DNA of 64,000 nt from Macrosoma leucophasiata (lineage: Eukaryota > Arthropoda > Insecta > Lepidoptera > Hedylidae). Under the pieces are notes generated by a model. That model was given only the letters and a program-made list of their open reading frames with translations, had not been told where the DNA came from and searched no databases. The position numbers were made by a program, and so were the translations under genes. Each line of letters starts with the position of its first letter. Position 1 is the first letter of the stretch. The DNA lies in contig JAWQUS010000020.1 of assembly GCA_036365455.1 (NCBI GenBank), forward strand, positions 4,995,001 to 5,059,000, in the 5' to 3' direction. This document shows positions 1-10,380 of this stretch, piece after piece.

Positions 1-53
1 GTCATGCCGTCTCGAAGGAGTATTGTTACAAACACTGTGACACGAGATTTTTT
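1..53 (-). mobile_element. Helitron 5'-end fragment, cut by window start
   Basis: Ends with the GTGACACGAGATTT signature also found at the 5' end of the complete 185-bp Helitrons at 20,564 and 54,632. The rest of the element lies outside the window. Confidence 0.5.
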
Positions 54-66
54 TTTAGGTACTTAC

Positions 67-352
67 TAGCTGACCCGGCAAACTTCGTATTGCCTCAGAA
101 TGAAATAATGTGTCAAAGGTTTGATAGATACCATTGAAGGGTGATTGGTCTGTGATAGATAAGGACTATTTGCATGGTAAACTTAAATTGTGGTTTATAC
201 TATTTCCCTTTAATTACTTCATCTTTTCTTACCTTTTAAACCTTCCCTCGACTTCCAAAAATCATTCGAAACCAAAATAAGCCAAAACGGTTCAGCCGTT
301 CTCGAGTTTTAGCGAGACTAACAGAAATTTTTTTTTTTTTATATATATAAGA
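67..352 (-). mobile_element. Lep1-like non-autonomous Helitron
   Basis: Starts with CTAGCTGACCCGG, which is the complement of a Helitron 3' end (CTAG next to T). It contains the conserved GTTCTCGAGTTTTAGCGAG block and ends in an AT-rich stretch near 352. Related copies lie at 9,860-10,075 and 22,954-23,195. The Lep1 assignment rests on remembered family features. Confidence 0.6.
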
Positions 353-616
353 TAGATTTATGAGTGAACTAGATCTTTGATCCCCGTACGTTCAGTATAT
401 TATTTTTAACGAAGTAGAATACCACGGGGCACAGGTGTGAAATCACAAATATCTATTCCGTAATCCTCACAGTACGAAATTGTTGTAAACAAAATATTTC
501 TGTAAGAAGTTCAATTAAAATTATGACCGACATATAAGTTGCATCATTTCGCTTAGATTACACACTCATTATAATATTTGTACGAACCACAAACTTTCTA
601 GAGTAGCTAAACTTCA

Positions 617-858
617 TTTTGTTTTATATTATTTCGCATTAACACATGCTTGTGAAATATATTTTATTTTTAAAGAAAAATGGAAAGAAAAATTTGACTT
701 CAGGCGAGACTCGAACTCGCGGCCTACTGGAAATCTAGTCCAGCCGCTCTTCCAATTGAGCTACTGAAGCCCTGCCCGATTTGTCAAATCTTTCCCTCAC
801 ATCTATTGCATTGCTTTATGGTAGCAGCAGCGCCATCTATTGCCAACTATGCTAGTTA
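617..858 (-). repeat. tRNA-like repeat monomer
   Basis: On the minus strand it reads: a short body, a 75-nt tRNA-like sequence (771-697) with a paired acceptor stem, D-arm, anticodon arm with loop CTAGATT, and a T-arm with GAGTTCGAGTCTC. A T-run and a 3' tail follow. The loop would give anticodon AGA (serine), but there is no long variable arm, so it is not a normal tRNA-Ser. The same unit forms a palindrome at 33,441-33,798. A second piece of the tail recurs at 927-1,013. Confidence 0.6.
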
Positions 859-926
859 GGCAACCGATATAATAGACTTTTCAGTTTATTGAATATCGTA
901 AAGAAGTCGCTTTTACCCTTAATAAT

Positions 927-1013
927 TGTTTTATATTATTTCGCATTTACACATGCGTGGAAATATAATATATTTTATTTTTAAAGAAAAATGGAAAGAA
1001 AAACTTCATTTTG
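927..1013 (-). repeat. Tail fragment of the tRNA-like repeat
   Basis: Repeats the ATATTATTTCGCATT to GGAAAGAAAAA stretch of the 617-858 copy and stops before the tRNA-like part. Confidence 0.5.
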
Positions 1014-1139
1014 TTTTTAATTGGTAACGATGTATCTTATTTCTGTATTCTTTCATTGGTTTAATAATTGCTATATACTCGTAATAGATAAGATAAGAGT
1101 AGAAGAGTTCTCTAATGGTGAGCGTCAGGTCAGGTCAGG

Positions 1140-1300
1140 AGTAGTCAGGTCCAAGAGATGGTCCGACGACCTGGTGAAGGTGGCGGGCAATTGCTAGATG
1201 AGGGCGGCCCAGGCTCGTTAATAGTAGCAATTTTTGGAGGAAACTTTTGTCCAGAACTGGACATCTTTGGACTGAAATGATAATCATGGATGGATTTTAC
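1140..1300 (+). mobile_element. RTE-type LINE 3' end, truncated
   Basis: The strand reads GGTCCGACGACCTGGTGAAGG followed by sequence matching the 3' end of the longer RTE-like fragment at 62,285-62,760. It includes the degenerate equivalent of the conserved TGGACGTC end and ATGATAATCATG-like tail repeats. Only the last ~160 bp remain. Confidence 0.55.
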
Positions 1301-1348
1301 AAGTTTTACAACGCGTTCACACAGGCACATACCATTTTGGTCCTAAGC

Positions 1349-1528
1349 AACGTACGGCCCTGTAATTTCCGGCACAGAGGCATAACACCTTAGGCCTCAG
1401 GAGTGGTAACGCATCTGCATTTTGACCTTGGTCTTTGTGTAGGTGTCTATAGGCTGCAGTCATCACTTAACATCAATCTAAACTGCATGCTTGTTTACCA
1501 CTTCCATTACTTAAAAGAAAAAAAATGT
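1349..1528 (+). mobile_element. Family A SINE-like repeat, 5'-truncated
   Basis: Matches the 3' two-thirds of the family A consensus (TACGGCCCTGTAATTTCCGG onward) and ends in an A-rich tail. It begins almost directly after the RTE fragment. Confidence 0.7.
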
Positions 1529-2175
1529 AAGATCCTGTTTAGTGGCCTCTGTGTATTCATCTATCTATGGGCTTGTTCATACGATTTGTTGCAGTATAGC
1601 CATGCCGCGCCATTACTAAACTGGTGCGGTGATACAGCAAACCATCACCGTTACTGCCAGACCAATTATCACAGTAGATATAGAATTAACACAGTAGATA
1701 TAGATCAATTTCAAAACTCTTTCAATACATTTGAAGCTGTTTAGTATAAGCTTAAATCGAAGGTTTTGACCGAAAAGAATCCACTCTACTTTACAACGTA
1801 ACCATTCGGTAGATGTTTGGGCTGAAGTGCGATTACCTCCTGAGTCCTTAGTTATTTTGCTCCTCGGACTCTATGTACTCCAACACACTTTATCATCGTA
1901 ATTAATAACATAAAATGACGGTACTTATTCTTGAGTTCGGAGTTTCTTTGACTAGTCGCATAGATAATTATATTATTAACGGAATAGGTACTAAGAATTA
2001 TTCTGTAATTCAGAAATTTCGCTGGAGTATAAATCTTCTTGTGAAAATTCCTAACCTTCGCAGAAACTTAAATTGTGATTTGGAGCGAAAACGCTTGTTA
2101 TTAAAGCCTAGTTACGCCGTTTAATGACAAACTTATCAAAAAGAAGAGAGAATTTATGTTTTAATATATAACTAA

Positions 2176-2327
2176 TGTGGCAAACAAGCATGCAGTTCAC
2201 ATGAATGTTTAGTGATGACTGCAGCTTATAGCCATATTGACATAAAAACAAGAGGTCAAAATGTAGAAGCGTTGCCAACCCTGAGACCTTAGTTGTTATG
2301 TCTCTGTGATCATTATTACGGGGCTAT
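2176..2327 (-). mobile_element. Family A SINE-like fragment, minus orientation
   Basis: Diverged 3' part of family A on the minus strand. It lies next to a plus-strand full copy that starts at 2,333. Confidence 0.55.
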
Positions 2328-2332
2328 ACATT

Positions 2333-2625
2333 ACTGGTGGTAGAGCTCCAGTGACGGAGCTCGCGGGCGTAGGCACCACCGCATTACCTAATATACTTGC
2401 TGCTAAATGGTAGTGTTCAACACTATCGTGTTCCGGTCAGGTGGTAATGTACGGCCCTGTAATTTCCGGCACAGAGGCATAAGACCTTAGGCCTCAGGAG
2501 TGGTAACGCATCTGCATTTTGACCTTGGTCTTTGTGTGGGTGTCTATAGGCTGCAGTCATCACTTAACATCAATGTGAACTGCACGCTTGTTTACCACTT
2601 CCATTACATAAAAAAAAAAAAAAAA
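2333..2625 (+). mobile_element. Family A SINE-like repeat, full length
   Basis: Complete copy running from ACTGGTGGTAGAGCTC to CATTACAT plus a poly(A) run, about 293 bp. It has no open reading frame and no clear tRNA-type head. The poly(A) end suggests movement by a LINE, so SINE-like is an inference. Confidence 0.7.
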
Positions 2626-2781
2626 CATCTTTCCAGAATCAGAATCAGAAACTCATTTATTCATTAAGGGTGACAGGCACCTCTTATGACACGTCACAAA
2701 GAAACAAATAAATTAAAGTGAATAACAATTGATATACTTACGATTCGTTCAATTGTTTAGTCTCAGCGTCATTTTAAAGTT

Positions 2782-4154
2782 GTGAAGTCGGATATAAAAA
2801 TGAATTTCTCTAAGGAAAATTTTCGTGCAATAATTTTCTACAACTTTCGAAGAGGACTAACCCAACTTCAATGTTTCGAGGAGTTGATTTCTGTGTTTAG
2901 TGATAGAGCCCCATGTCTGAGGACCGTCGAAAGCTGGTATTTAGAATTCCAGCGTGGAAATACCTGCCTTAATGACAAATCTCGTGAAGGACGTCCAAAA
3001 ACAGCCTTCACCGAAGAAAACATCGTTGCTGTGACATCACTAATAATCGAAGATCGTCATGTGACATATCGTGAGATTGAAGCATCTTTAGGCATTTCAG
3101 GGACAACAATCCAAAAGATTTTACTTGAAGCACTTTGTGTGAGAAAACTGGTCTCCCGTTGGATCCCGCATATTTTTTTTTTTTTTTTTTTTATGTAATG
3201 GAAGTGGCAAACAAGCATGCAGTTCACATTGATGTTAAGTGATGACTGCAGCCTATAGACACCCACAAAAAGACCAAGGTCAAAATGCAGATGCGTTACC
3301 ACTCCTGAGGCCTAAGATGTTATGCCTCTGTGTCGGAAATTAAAGGGCCGTACATTACCTCCTGACCGGAACACGATAGTGCTGAACACTACCATTTAGT
3401 GGCAAGTATATTAGGTAATGCGGTGGTGCCTACGCCCGCGAGCTCCGTCACTGGAGCTCTACCACCAGTAAAAGCATATGCTTTCCGACGACCACAAAGC
3501 GGCTCGCGTCGGATGGTGTAGGAAAACTCTACAACGCTTGAGCCGAGGAGAATCAAATCACTAGTTGACATCATTAGTTGTAATGAATCTTGGATCTATG
3601 CCTATGATCCCGATTCGAAACAGCAATCGACCGTCTGGGTCTTCCCAGATGAGCTGAAACCGACAAAAGTAGTGCCTTCACAAAGCACTTCAAAAAAAAT
3701 GGTGGCTACGTTCGTGGCGAAAACAGGTCACATTGCGACGATTGGGCTACAAGATCGTAGGACGGTTAATGCAGACTGGTATACCACAGCCTGTCTCCCT
3801 GAAGTCATTTCCGAGGTTCGTAAAAACAACCCAAAGCGACGCATTATCCTGCACCATGACAATGCGAGCTCGCACACCGCTGGACGAACGATTGAGTATT
3901 TGGAATAGGAAAACGTTGAAATTTTGCACCCTAACGATTTTTACACTTTTTCCAAAATTAAAATAAAACTTCGCGGTCAACGGTTCCAGTCGGGTGAAGA
4001 AGCAGTCGAAGCTTTCAAATCGGCGATTTTGACTACTCCTACTTCGGAGTGGAATAAATACTTTAATAACTGGTTTGAGCGTATGGAAAACGTATTAATA
4101 AATATCGTGGAGAATACTTTGAAAAACAATAAAATGTTTAAGATGTTCCAGTAG
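2782..4154 (+). pseudogene. Mariner transposase pseudogene split by a SINE-like insertion
   Basis: Residues from 2,782 give a mariner N-terminal helix-turn-helix region containing DRHVTYREIEASLGIS and ending SRWIPH near 3,170. A minus-strand family A repeat (3,173-3,469) then interrupts it. The coding sequence resumes with the HKAARV-type block, the SWIYAYDP block, STSKKMVATFVAKTG, and the ILHHDNASSHT catalytic block. It ends at KNNKMFKMFQ near 4,154. A stop follows TIEYLE, the downstream [11 protein letters not shown] block is damaged (only HPNDFYTFS survives), and frames shift between 3,476 and 3,670. It cannot encode an active transposase. Confidence 0.85.
3173..3469 (-). mobile_element. 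Family A SINE-like insertion inside mariner
   Basis: A full-length minus-strand copy begins with a poly(T) run and ends in ACCACCAGT. It sits inside the mariner coding region, between the WIPH and DDHKAARV blocks, so it is younger than the mariner. Confidence 0.8.
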
Positions 4155-4208
4155 TTCATTTTTTTCACAAACGACAAAACTTAAAAGGCACGCCTCGTAC
4201 TACCTCAG

Positions 4209-4246
4209 TAATATAGTGGTGTAGTGGTTAGGATCCCACTGCAGAA
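4209..4246 (+). repeat. tRNA 5'-half-like fragment
   Basis: Contains TAGTGGTGTAGTGGTTAGGAT, which resembles the A-box and D-arm half of tRNA-Asp or tRNA-Glu. No T-arm follows, so this is a relic. Confidence 0.3.
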
Positions 4247-4357
4247 TCATTTCGTTCATCCAAATATGCTGCAAACCTATTTTTTACGCATATTTACAAT
4301 TTAGAGAATATATATCCACTAGATTGCGTATCAAAATTTGGCCGCAAGTATTTGGCC

Positions 4358-4406
4358 CCCTCCCCCTCTTTTGTCACACAGCGTGACAAAAGAGGGGGAG
4401 GGGGTC
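4358..4406. repeat. Perfect hairpin with C/G-rich stem
   Basis: CCCCTCCCCCTCTTTTGTCAC is mirrored by its exact complement after a short ACAGC loop. The stem is about 22 bp without mismatch. Confidence 0.8.
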
Positions 4407-4409
4407 AGG

Positions 4410-5170
4410 AAAGGCTTATTTTAGCGTGACCTATTTTATGTACAATAGTGTATGTAAGTACATACCAATCATCATCATCACTTCAGTTATTATCTAGGGA
4501 CCTAGTATTTAACACAGTAACAATAATCTGTGCGGACTCTGAGGGCCACCGCGACGTGTCGAACGAAGGAATGTGTCAAAACACGAATGTTTTTAAATCA
4601 TAGGAATAAAAATGGTCTTGCCTTACAATGTCTCTTGATTTTATGAATGTGTCATAATGTAAATTCAATCAATTAATTATCGTTCAATAAAAACCGCGTA
4701 AGTTACTTTACATACCCTTGTCGAAAACAGAAATGGTTTTCGATGGCCTTCATGTGAAACTAGTAATACTCGTTCACATTGTTTTTGCTGCATGCTACAA
4801 TTAATTCAATAAGTAGATTTAATTATTTCATACATTATAGTATCCGTATTTTGTTAACATCTATACATAGGTACATACATACCATACCACAGGATTCGGA
4901 AACCCCTAGAGGTGCAGGGGGGGTTCGCGACAAGATTTATTATAAATCGACTTGATGCCGAATCAGAATTAAGGTTAAAATTGTCCAATATCTCCTAAAA
5001 TTTACTCCATTTGTGACAAGAAATTAATACACCACACTGATCACATTAATAGAACTAAAAATATATTTCTTTTGGCACTTTATTTGTTATCTTTTATTGA
5101 AATTTATTTAATTATATGATTAATATACTTAATTTATTTTTTATTTTTAATAACCGCGCTACCTAATCTA
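4410..5170. other. AT-rich stretch, no gene seen
   Basis: No ORF of note and no repeat that I recognise from elsewhere in the window, apart from an ATCATCATCATC run near 4,470. Confidence 0.5.
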
Positions 5171-5178
5171 AAAAAAAA

Positions 5179-5491
5179 CGTAACTTCACGCCTGTATTCC
5201 CCGAAGGGGTAGGAGAAAAAGCATGCATTCAAGCATACATACAAACACCCACGATTCGCCGGTTACGTTTTGGCCCATGTAACAGGTGGCGAGCCTATTG
5301 ACACTGTTGACATCGCCGGGCACATTACCAAACTTCGAGGTACAGCGAAATTTAGAGAAAATGGAAAAATCCCAATCAAACCAGAAATAAAGGCTTTACA
5401 CCATTATCTCTGATAACCCCCTACCCGGGAATCGAACCCCGGACCTCAGCGTAGTAGTAGTGGCCTGCTACCACTAAGCTACCGAGGCAGT
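5179..5491 (-). mobile_element. Family C tRNA-derived SINE
   Basis: On the minus strand it starts with a tRNA-like head (CTCGGTAGCTTAGTGGTAGC, then a GGTTCGATTCCC B-box) and ends in the tail TACCCCTTCGGGG...GCGTGAAGTTACG. The complete plus-strand copy at 23,979-24,296 defines the family. Confidence 0.7.
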
Positions 5492-5504
5492 TAAAGAGCC
5501 GAGA

Positions 5505-5582
5505 AATATTAATTATATTTAGATTAGGTAGTGCGATGATGCCTACGCCCTCGAGCTCATACACAGGAACTCTACCACCAGT
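5505..5582 (-). mobile_element. Family A SINE-like 5' fragment
   Basis: Only the first ~75 bp of family A on the minus strand, ending ACTCTACCACCAGT. Confidence 0.5.
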
Positions 5583-5874
5583 GATTACGATGTAGATGAA
5601 CATGGAAAGCATAAAAGTACTTAAAGCTCACACAGACATCCCCAAACTAGTATTTATTTACCAATACAAACAAAGTCACGGACGGAAACTAGTGGTAGAA
5701 TAAAGACACTGAATCTTGTAGATTTATGGTGCATTTCACGTATACGTAACCGAAAGCTGTGTCAGTATGTCGGTTACGTCGTATTTGCTCGTCGGCCTTT
5801 CACACCGTTTTACTAACTGGATACGTCCGCGTGAATGCCAAAATAAATTTGACATAGAGATTCGTTTTCTACCA

Positions 5875-6161
5875 TAGAGCAACACGGGCCACCGGCCCTG
5901 GCAGACCGGAGGGGAGTAGCCATAGCGTTTATTAAAACATTTTTTGCGAGGGAAAATACGACACACACTACAAAAATCGTCTATTACTACGAAACCCACC
6001 CCTTGACTTTAACAAAATACATAAACAATTTCACGCACACATTGAACATCTAGGCGACAGGCATAAGAACTCTTGTACTTGTAGGTACTTTGATAGAGGG
6101 GAAAGCCTGCATATGGCTACTCATCTGCGGTCCGCCGCGACCGGTGGCCCGTGTAGCTCTA
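5875..6161. mobile_element. MITE with ~28-bp terminal inverted repeats
   Basis: Ends TAGAGCAACACGGGCCACCGG and its near-complement GGTGGCCCGTGTAGCTCTA. Length is about 287 bp, with no transposase. Copies lie at 13,951-14,227 and 55,371-55,666. Confidence 0.65.
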
Positions 6162-6243
6162 TGTTTTCTACACACAAATATTGATAGACTATACTCGTAA
6201 AGACTTTCTTTGTAAGCGTAAAATCGAAAACGGGTATATATAA

Positions 6244-6926
6244 GGTTGGGGAAAAAGTTTATTCGCATTTTTTAAGATACTTCAAAACATTTTTTAATAT
6301 AGTTTATTTAAATTTAACTAAAGTATGTATGTACCATTTTGTTCGATAACCTTTTGCCATCTTGTAGGTAGGGACATGATCCCATTGCTATAAACATTTT
6401 GGGACTTCTCATCAAAACACCGCGATAAATGGATTTGGCAGTCCTCTCGTGATGTTAACCTAACATTGCATAAAGAATTCTGAAGAGACCGAAACAGGTG
6501 GAAATCTGAAGGTGCAAGGTCAGGACTATACGGCGGATGCATTAACACCTCCCAGCCAAACTCTCTTAATTTTTGCTGAGTGGCTATAGATGTGTGAGGT
6601 CTAGCGTTATCATGATGAAACACCACACCCCTTCTGTTGATCAATTCCGGCCGATTTCTCTCAACTTCTTGCTTTAATCTCATCAGTTGTTCGCAGTAGA
6701 GTTCAGAATCGATAGTCCTGCCTGGTGGTAATAGCTCATAATGAATAATGCCCTTCCAATCCCACCACACACACACAACATCACCTTATTGCGAGTTAAC
6801 CCGGGTTTCGCCACAGTCTGTGAAGCCTGACCGGCCTTTGACCACGACCTTTTTCGCACGTTCTTGTCGTACGTGATAAACTTTTCATCACCAGTTATCA
6901 GCTTCTTCAAAAATGATTCGGTTTCA
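6244..6926 (-). pseudogene. Mariner transposase, C-terminal half, broken
   Basis: The left terminal repeat GGTTGGGGAAAAAGTTT at 6,244 is followed on the minus strand by the C-terminal half of a D,D34D mariner transposase. Blocks seen are [34 protein letters not shown] and [15 protein letters not shown], ending at the stop near 6,318. Extra AC repeats near 6,770 shift the frame between the TGDE part and the rest. The N-terminal half and right terminal repeat are missing, replaced by a family A fragment at 6,927. It is close to the mariner at 35,848-37,133. Confidence 0.8.
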
Positions 6927-7128
6927 TTACAGCACTATCGTGTTTCGGTCAGGTGGCAATATACGGCCCTGTAATAACCAGTACAGAGGCATAACACCTT
7001 AGGCCTCGGAAGTGATAACGCATCTGTATTTTGACCTCTGGTCTTAGTGTAAGTGTCTATAGGCTGCAGTCGTTACTTAACATCAACGTGAACTGTATGC
7101 TTGTTTTCCACTTCCATTACATAAAAAA
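6927..7128 (+). mobile_element. Family A SINE-like repeat, 5'-truncated
   Basis: Begins at CAGCACTATCGTG inside the family and runs to the 3' CATTACAT plus A-run. It abuts the broken end of the mariner half-copy. Confidence 0.65.
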
Positions 7129-7182
7129 ATGAACCTTCAACAGTTACAGTTACATAAAAATAAAAAAATAATATAAGACATA

Positions 7183-7318
7183 ACAACTAAGGTCTTAGGG
7201 GTGGCAACGAATTAACGTTTTAACCTCTGGTCTTTATGTGGGTGTCTAGTGTAGGCTGCAGTTATCACTTAACATCAACGTGAACTGCACGCTTATCTGC
7301 CACCTTCTTTACATAAGA
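7183..7318 (+). mobile_element. Family A SINE-like 3' fragment
   Basis: Diverged last ~135 bp of family A. Confidence 0.5.
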
Positions 7319-7340
7319 AAATTTAATCGATAAAGGCATA

Positions 7341-7474
7341 CCCCCATATTTTAGCTAAAGTGTTGCTAATCTCTCCTTTATCTTTTTCTATCCTGCACAT
7401 TTGACAATGCAACTGACAAAGACAAAGCATTCTAAAGCTAAAACGTATCTAAAGTACGTTTATGAATAAGGAGG
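7341..7474. mobile_element. Foldback MITE, inverted copy
   Basis: Inverted relative of the 9,241-9,386 element. It shares GTGTTGCTAATCTCTCCTTT and a stem ending ACGTTTATGAATAAGGAGG. Confidence 0.55.
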
Positions 7475-7645
7475 TTAGTAGATACAAAAAAAAACTCAGT
7501 TTTGTTACAAACTGTTAGAGGACTTTTTTTTTTTGAGGGAAATTAATTAGACTTCGACAATATTATCGATAGGTACGCTTATCGTAAAATAATTTAGCTT
7601 GTAGGTAAATATCTTGACTTTAATTGAAACTTGGTACAAACAAAT

Positions 7646-7840
7646 GATAGTGTTCAGCACTGTACTATTCTGGTTAGGTGATAATGTACTGCCCTGTAAT
7701 TTCCGGCACAGAGGCATAACACCTTAGGCCTCAGAAGTGGTAACGCATCTGCATTTTGACTTTGGTCTTTGTCTGGGTGTCTATAGGCTGCAGTCACTTA
7801 ACTTCAATGTGAACTGCATGATTGTTTTATTACAAAAATA
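7646..7840 (+). mobile_element. Family A SINE-like repeat, 5'-truncated
   Basis: Runs from TAGTGTTCAGCACT to the 3' end. The tail is eroded. Confidence 0.6.
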
Positions 7841-8350
7841 ATCTTAATTTAATATCGAAGAGCTTTCCAATTATCGCATATTGATCACAACATTATGTAA
7901 ATTGTATAAAACCGGTATATGCGTAACGCCTAGGTACGGAACCTGTTTAGGACTGTTTCCTGATCTTTCCTAGGCTAGTGGAGCGGGTGAAATGATGTAA
8001 TCTGACATCGATATACTCGTATAATACCATCTTTAATTTGTAATATCTTCAAAGATTATTTAGTTCAATATCTTTCCGATTGAGAGATACAATATTACTT
8101 TTCTTTCTTCTACTACGTTTGTAATCAAGTTCCATAGGTACATTCAACATCTGTGGATTAAAGAACTTCCAGAAAGTTCCGCGGAATAGAAAAAACAAAC
8201 CGAACTGGATTTAAAAATTCCGTACAAAACTTTCAGATAGGAAGTTAACTAGGGACAAAGTTCATCAATTGACTATTCTGTCTACAGTCCTACAGTTGCT
8301 GTTTCTGGTAATAAACAGCAAACCGGATACCGATATAGTTTAATCAATAG
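7841..8350. other. No gene seen
   Basis: AT-rich, no long ORF, no recognised repeat. Confidence 0.4.
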
Positions 8351-8354
8351 TAGC

Positions 8355-8578
8355 TACATATAACGAAATTAAAAGGATACCATCACACTTAATTTGGCTT
8401 TACTAGTTTGCGAGTAATATTCGACCAAATGTTTTTAACAACTCCATACAAAATATTTTTTTTTCTTTGCTGTAACCAGCGACAGCAGAATGAGATATCG
8501 ATGGCAATAACTAAACCTAAAAACTACGGAACCTTGCACTGCGGGTGACCCGACACGCAGTTGACCGGTTTTTATTTT
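8355..8578 (+). repeat. Fragment of ~600-bp dispersed repeat
   Basis: Matches the last third of the repeat at 12,475-13,040, from the AATGAAATTAAAAGG block to the GACCGGTTTTT end. Unclassified family. Confidence 0.55.
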
Positions 8579-8579
8579 G

Positions 8580-9230
8580 CAATGAATTCGTTATTAGGGC
8601 CAAAGCTATAATGTCATAGTGTACTCATAACGGAGCAGTACACAGCGAACAACACAACATATAATACCGCGATTAATTAACAAATTACCCTTACATATAA
8701 AAACCAATAGTACTAAAAACATATAATTTGTATTAAAACGTTATTTTCTGGATAATATAAGAGATCTAAATTGAAAGTATTTGTATGTTCAATCCCGTTT
8801 AACTTATAGGTAGGTAGATTTTTATTTTTACATAACTTACTTTAAAAAAAATTGTATGCTCATATATTATTATGTAGTTATAGTACCTGTTGTTTTGTAT
8901 TGTTTGACGTAGATTAGCATTTCAGATAAACCTCAGTGGTTTAAGTAATGCATTGATAATTTTTTTTGTATATTATGTTATTTTTATGTGTTAAATAAAC
9001 TAAAAAAAAAACTTATATTTTCTACTCTTATAATCATATAGGTACCTAATTTCGTAAGACAAACAAGCGTCACTTCGACGAATAAGGTAAAAAATAAGTA
9101 GGTATACACTTTCAAGTGTAACGTTGGATTAAAGGTTACCCATTCTATTTTTAATTGACATTCACCGTTAAACAGAGTGTTTAATCGATCAATAAAAACA
9201 AATTAAATCGAACTTAAAACATTTTGCTGG
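8580..9230. other. AT-rich stretch, no gene seen
   Basis: No supported ORF or known repeat. Confidence 0.4.
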
Positions 9231-9240
9231 TAGAGTTTCA

Positions 9241-9386
9241 CCCCCTTATTCATAAACGTACCTTAGATACGTTTTAGCTATAGAATGCTTTGTCTTTATC
9301 AGTTGCATTGTCAAATGTGCAGGATAGAAAAAGATAAAGGAGAGATTAGCAACACTTTAGCTAAAATACGTTCATGAATAAGGGGG
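9241..9386. mobile_element. Foldback MITE, CCCCCTTATTCAT ends
   Basis: 146 bp with ~20-bp terminal inverted repeats CCCCCTTATTCATAAACGTA / TACGTTCATGAATAAGGGGG, flanked by TCA on both sides as a possible target duplication. Confidence 0.65.
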
Positions 9387-9394
9387 TCAGTGTA

Positions 9395-9515
9395 GGAGCT
9401 CGATTTCAAAGGCACCACCCCATTACCTTTTCTATCTGCCGCTAAATGATAGTGCTCAGCACTATCGTATTCCGGTTAGATAATGCATAGCCCCGCAATT
9501 ACTATCACACAGACA
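9395..9515 (+). mobile_element. Family A SINE-like 5' fragment
   Basis: Diverged 5' half of family A. It is followed directly by a minus-strand copy, giving a head-in pair. Confidence 0.45.
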
Positions 9516-9517
9516 GA

Positions 9518-9758
9518 TGAATGGCCAAACAAACATGCAGTTCATATTGATGTTAAGTGATGATTGCAGCGTATAGACACCCACACAAAGACCAGAGGTC
9601 AAAATGCAGATATGTTGCCATCCCTGAGACCTCAGTTGATATGTCTCTGTGATAGCACTATCGTGAGTACTAAACACTACCATTTAGCGGCAGATTGATT
9701 AGGTAATGCGGTGGTACCTACGCCCTCGAGGTCATACACTAGATCTCTACCACCAGTC
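9518..9758 (-). mobile_element. Family A SINE-like repeat, minus orientation
   Basis: Nearly complete minus-strand copy with one internal deletion, ending TCTCTACCACCAGT. Confidence 0.6.
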
Positions 9759-9859
9759 TCAGTGACTCTCTACTTATGGTTTTTATTAATTTAGTGTTAT
9801 AATTATTTTTAATAATTTCTAATAGCCAATAATTCGAAATAATTAGCTAGGTATATAAG

Positions 9860-10075
9860 TATATAAAATCAATTGCTGTTCGTTAGTCTCGCTTAAACTC
9901 GAGATGGGCTACCGATTTGGCTAATTTTGGTTTTGAATGATTTTTGGAAGTCTAGGGAAGGTTTAAAAGGAATATATGAAGAAATTGAAGGGAAATAGTA
10001 AAAACCACAATTTAATTTTCCAATACAAATAGTCCGTATCTATCAATCCTTTGATACATTATTCAGCTAGTCTAA
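9860..10075 (+). mobile_element. Lep1-like Helitron
   Basis: Carries CTGTTCGTTAGTCTCGC near the left end and the GGGAAGGTTTAAAAGG block. It ends CAGCTAGT, a Helitron 3' terminus. Confidence 0.6.
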
Positions 10076-10083
10076 AATACTTT

Positions 10084-10380
10084 ACTGGTGGTAGAGCTCC
10101 AGTGACGGAGCTCGCGGACGTAGGCACCACCGCATTACCTAATATACTTGCCGCTAAATGGTAGTGTTCAGCACTATCGTATGCCGGTCAGGTGGTAGTG
10201 TACGGCCCTGTAATTTCCGGCACAGAGGCGTAACAGTCCGTAACACCTTAGGCCTCAGGAGTGGTAACGCATCTACACTTTGACCTTGGTCTTTATATGT
10301 GTGTCTATAGGCTGCAGTTATCACTTAACATCAATATGAACTGCATGCTAGTTTGCCACTTTCAAGACATAAAAAAAAAA
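10084..10380 (+). mobile_element. Family A SINE-like repeat, full length
   Basis: Complete from ACTGGTGGTAGAGC to the poly(A) tail. A 12-bp internal duplication occurs near 10,225 (the GTAACA/CCGTAACACC repeat). Confidence 0.7.

Noticed and set aside
697..771. Possible functional tRNA gene
   Set aside because: The cloverleaf is good, but the anticodon loop would specify serine without the long variable arm. The same sequence recurs inside a repeat, so I treat it as tRNA-like.
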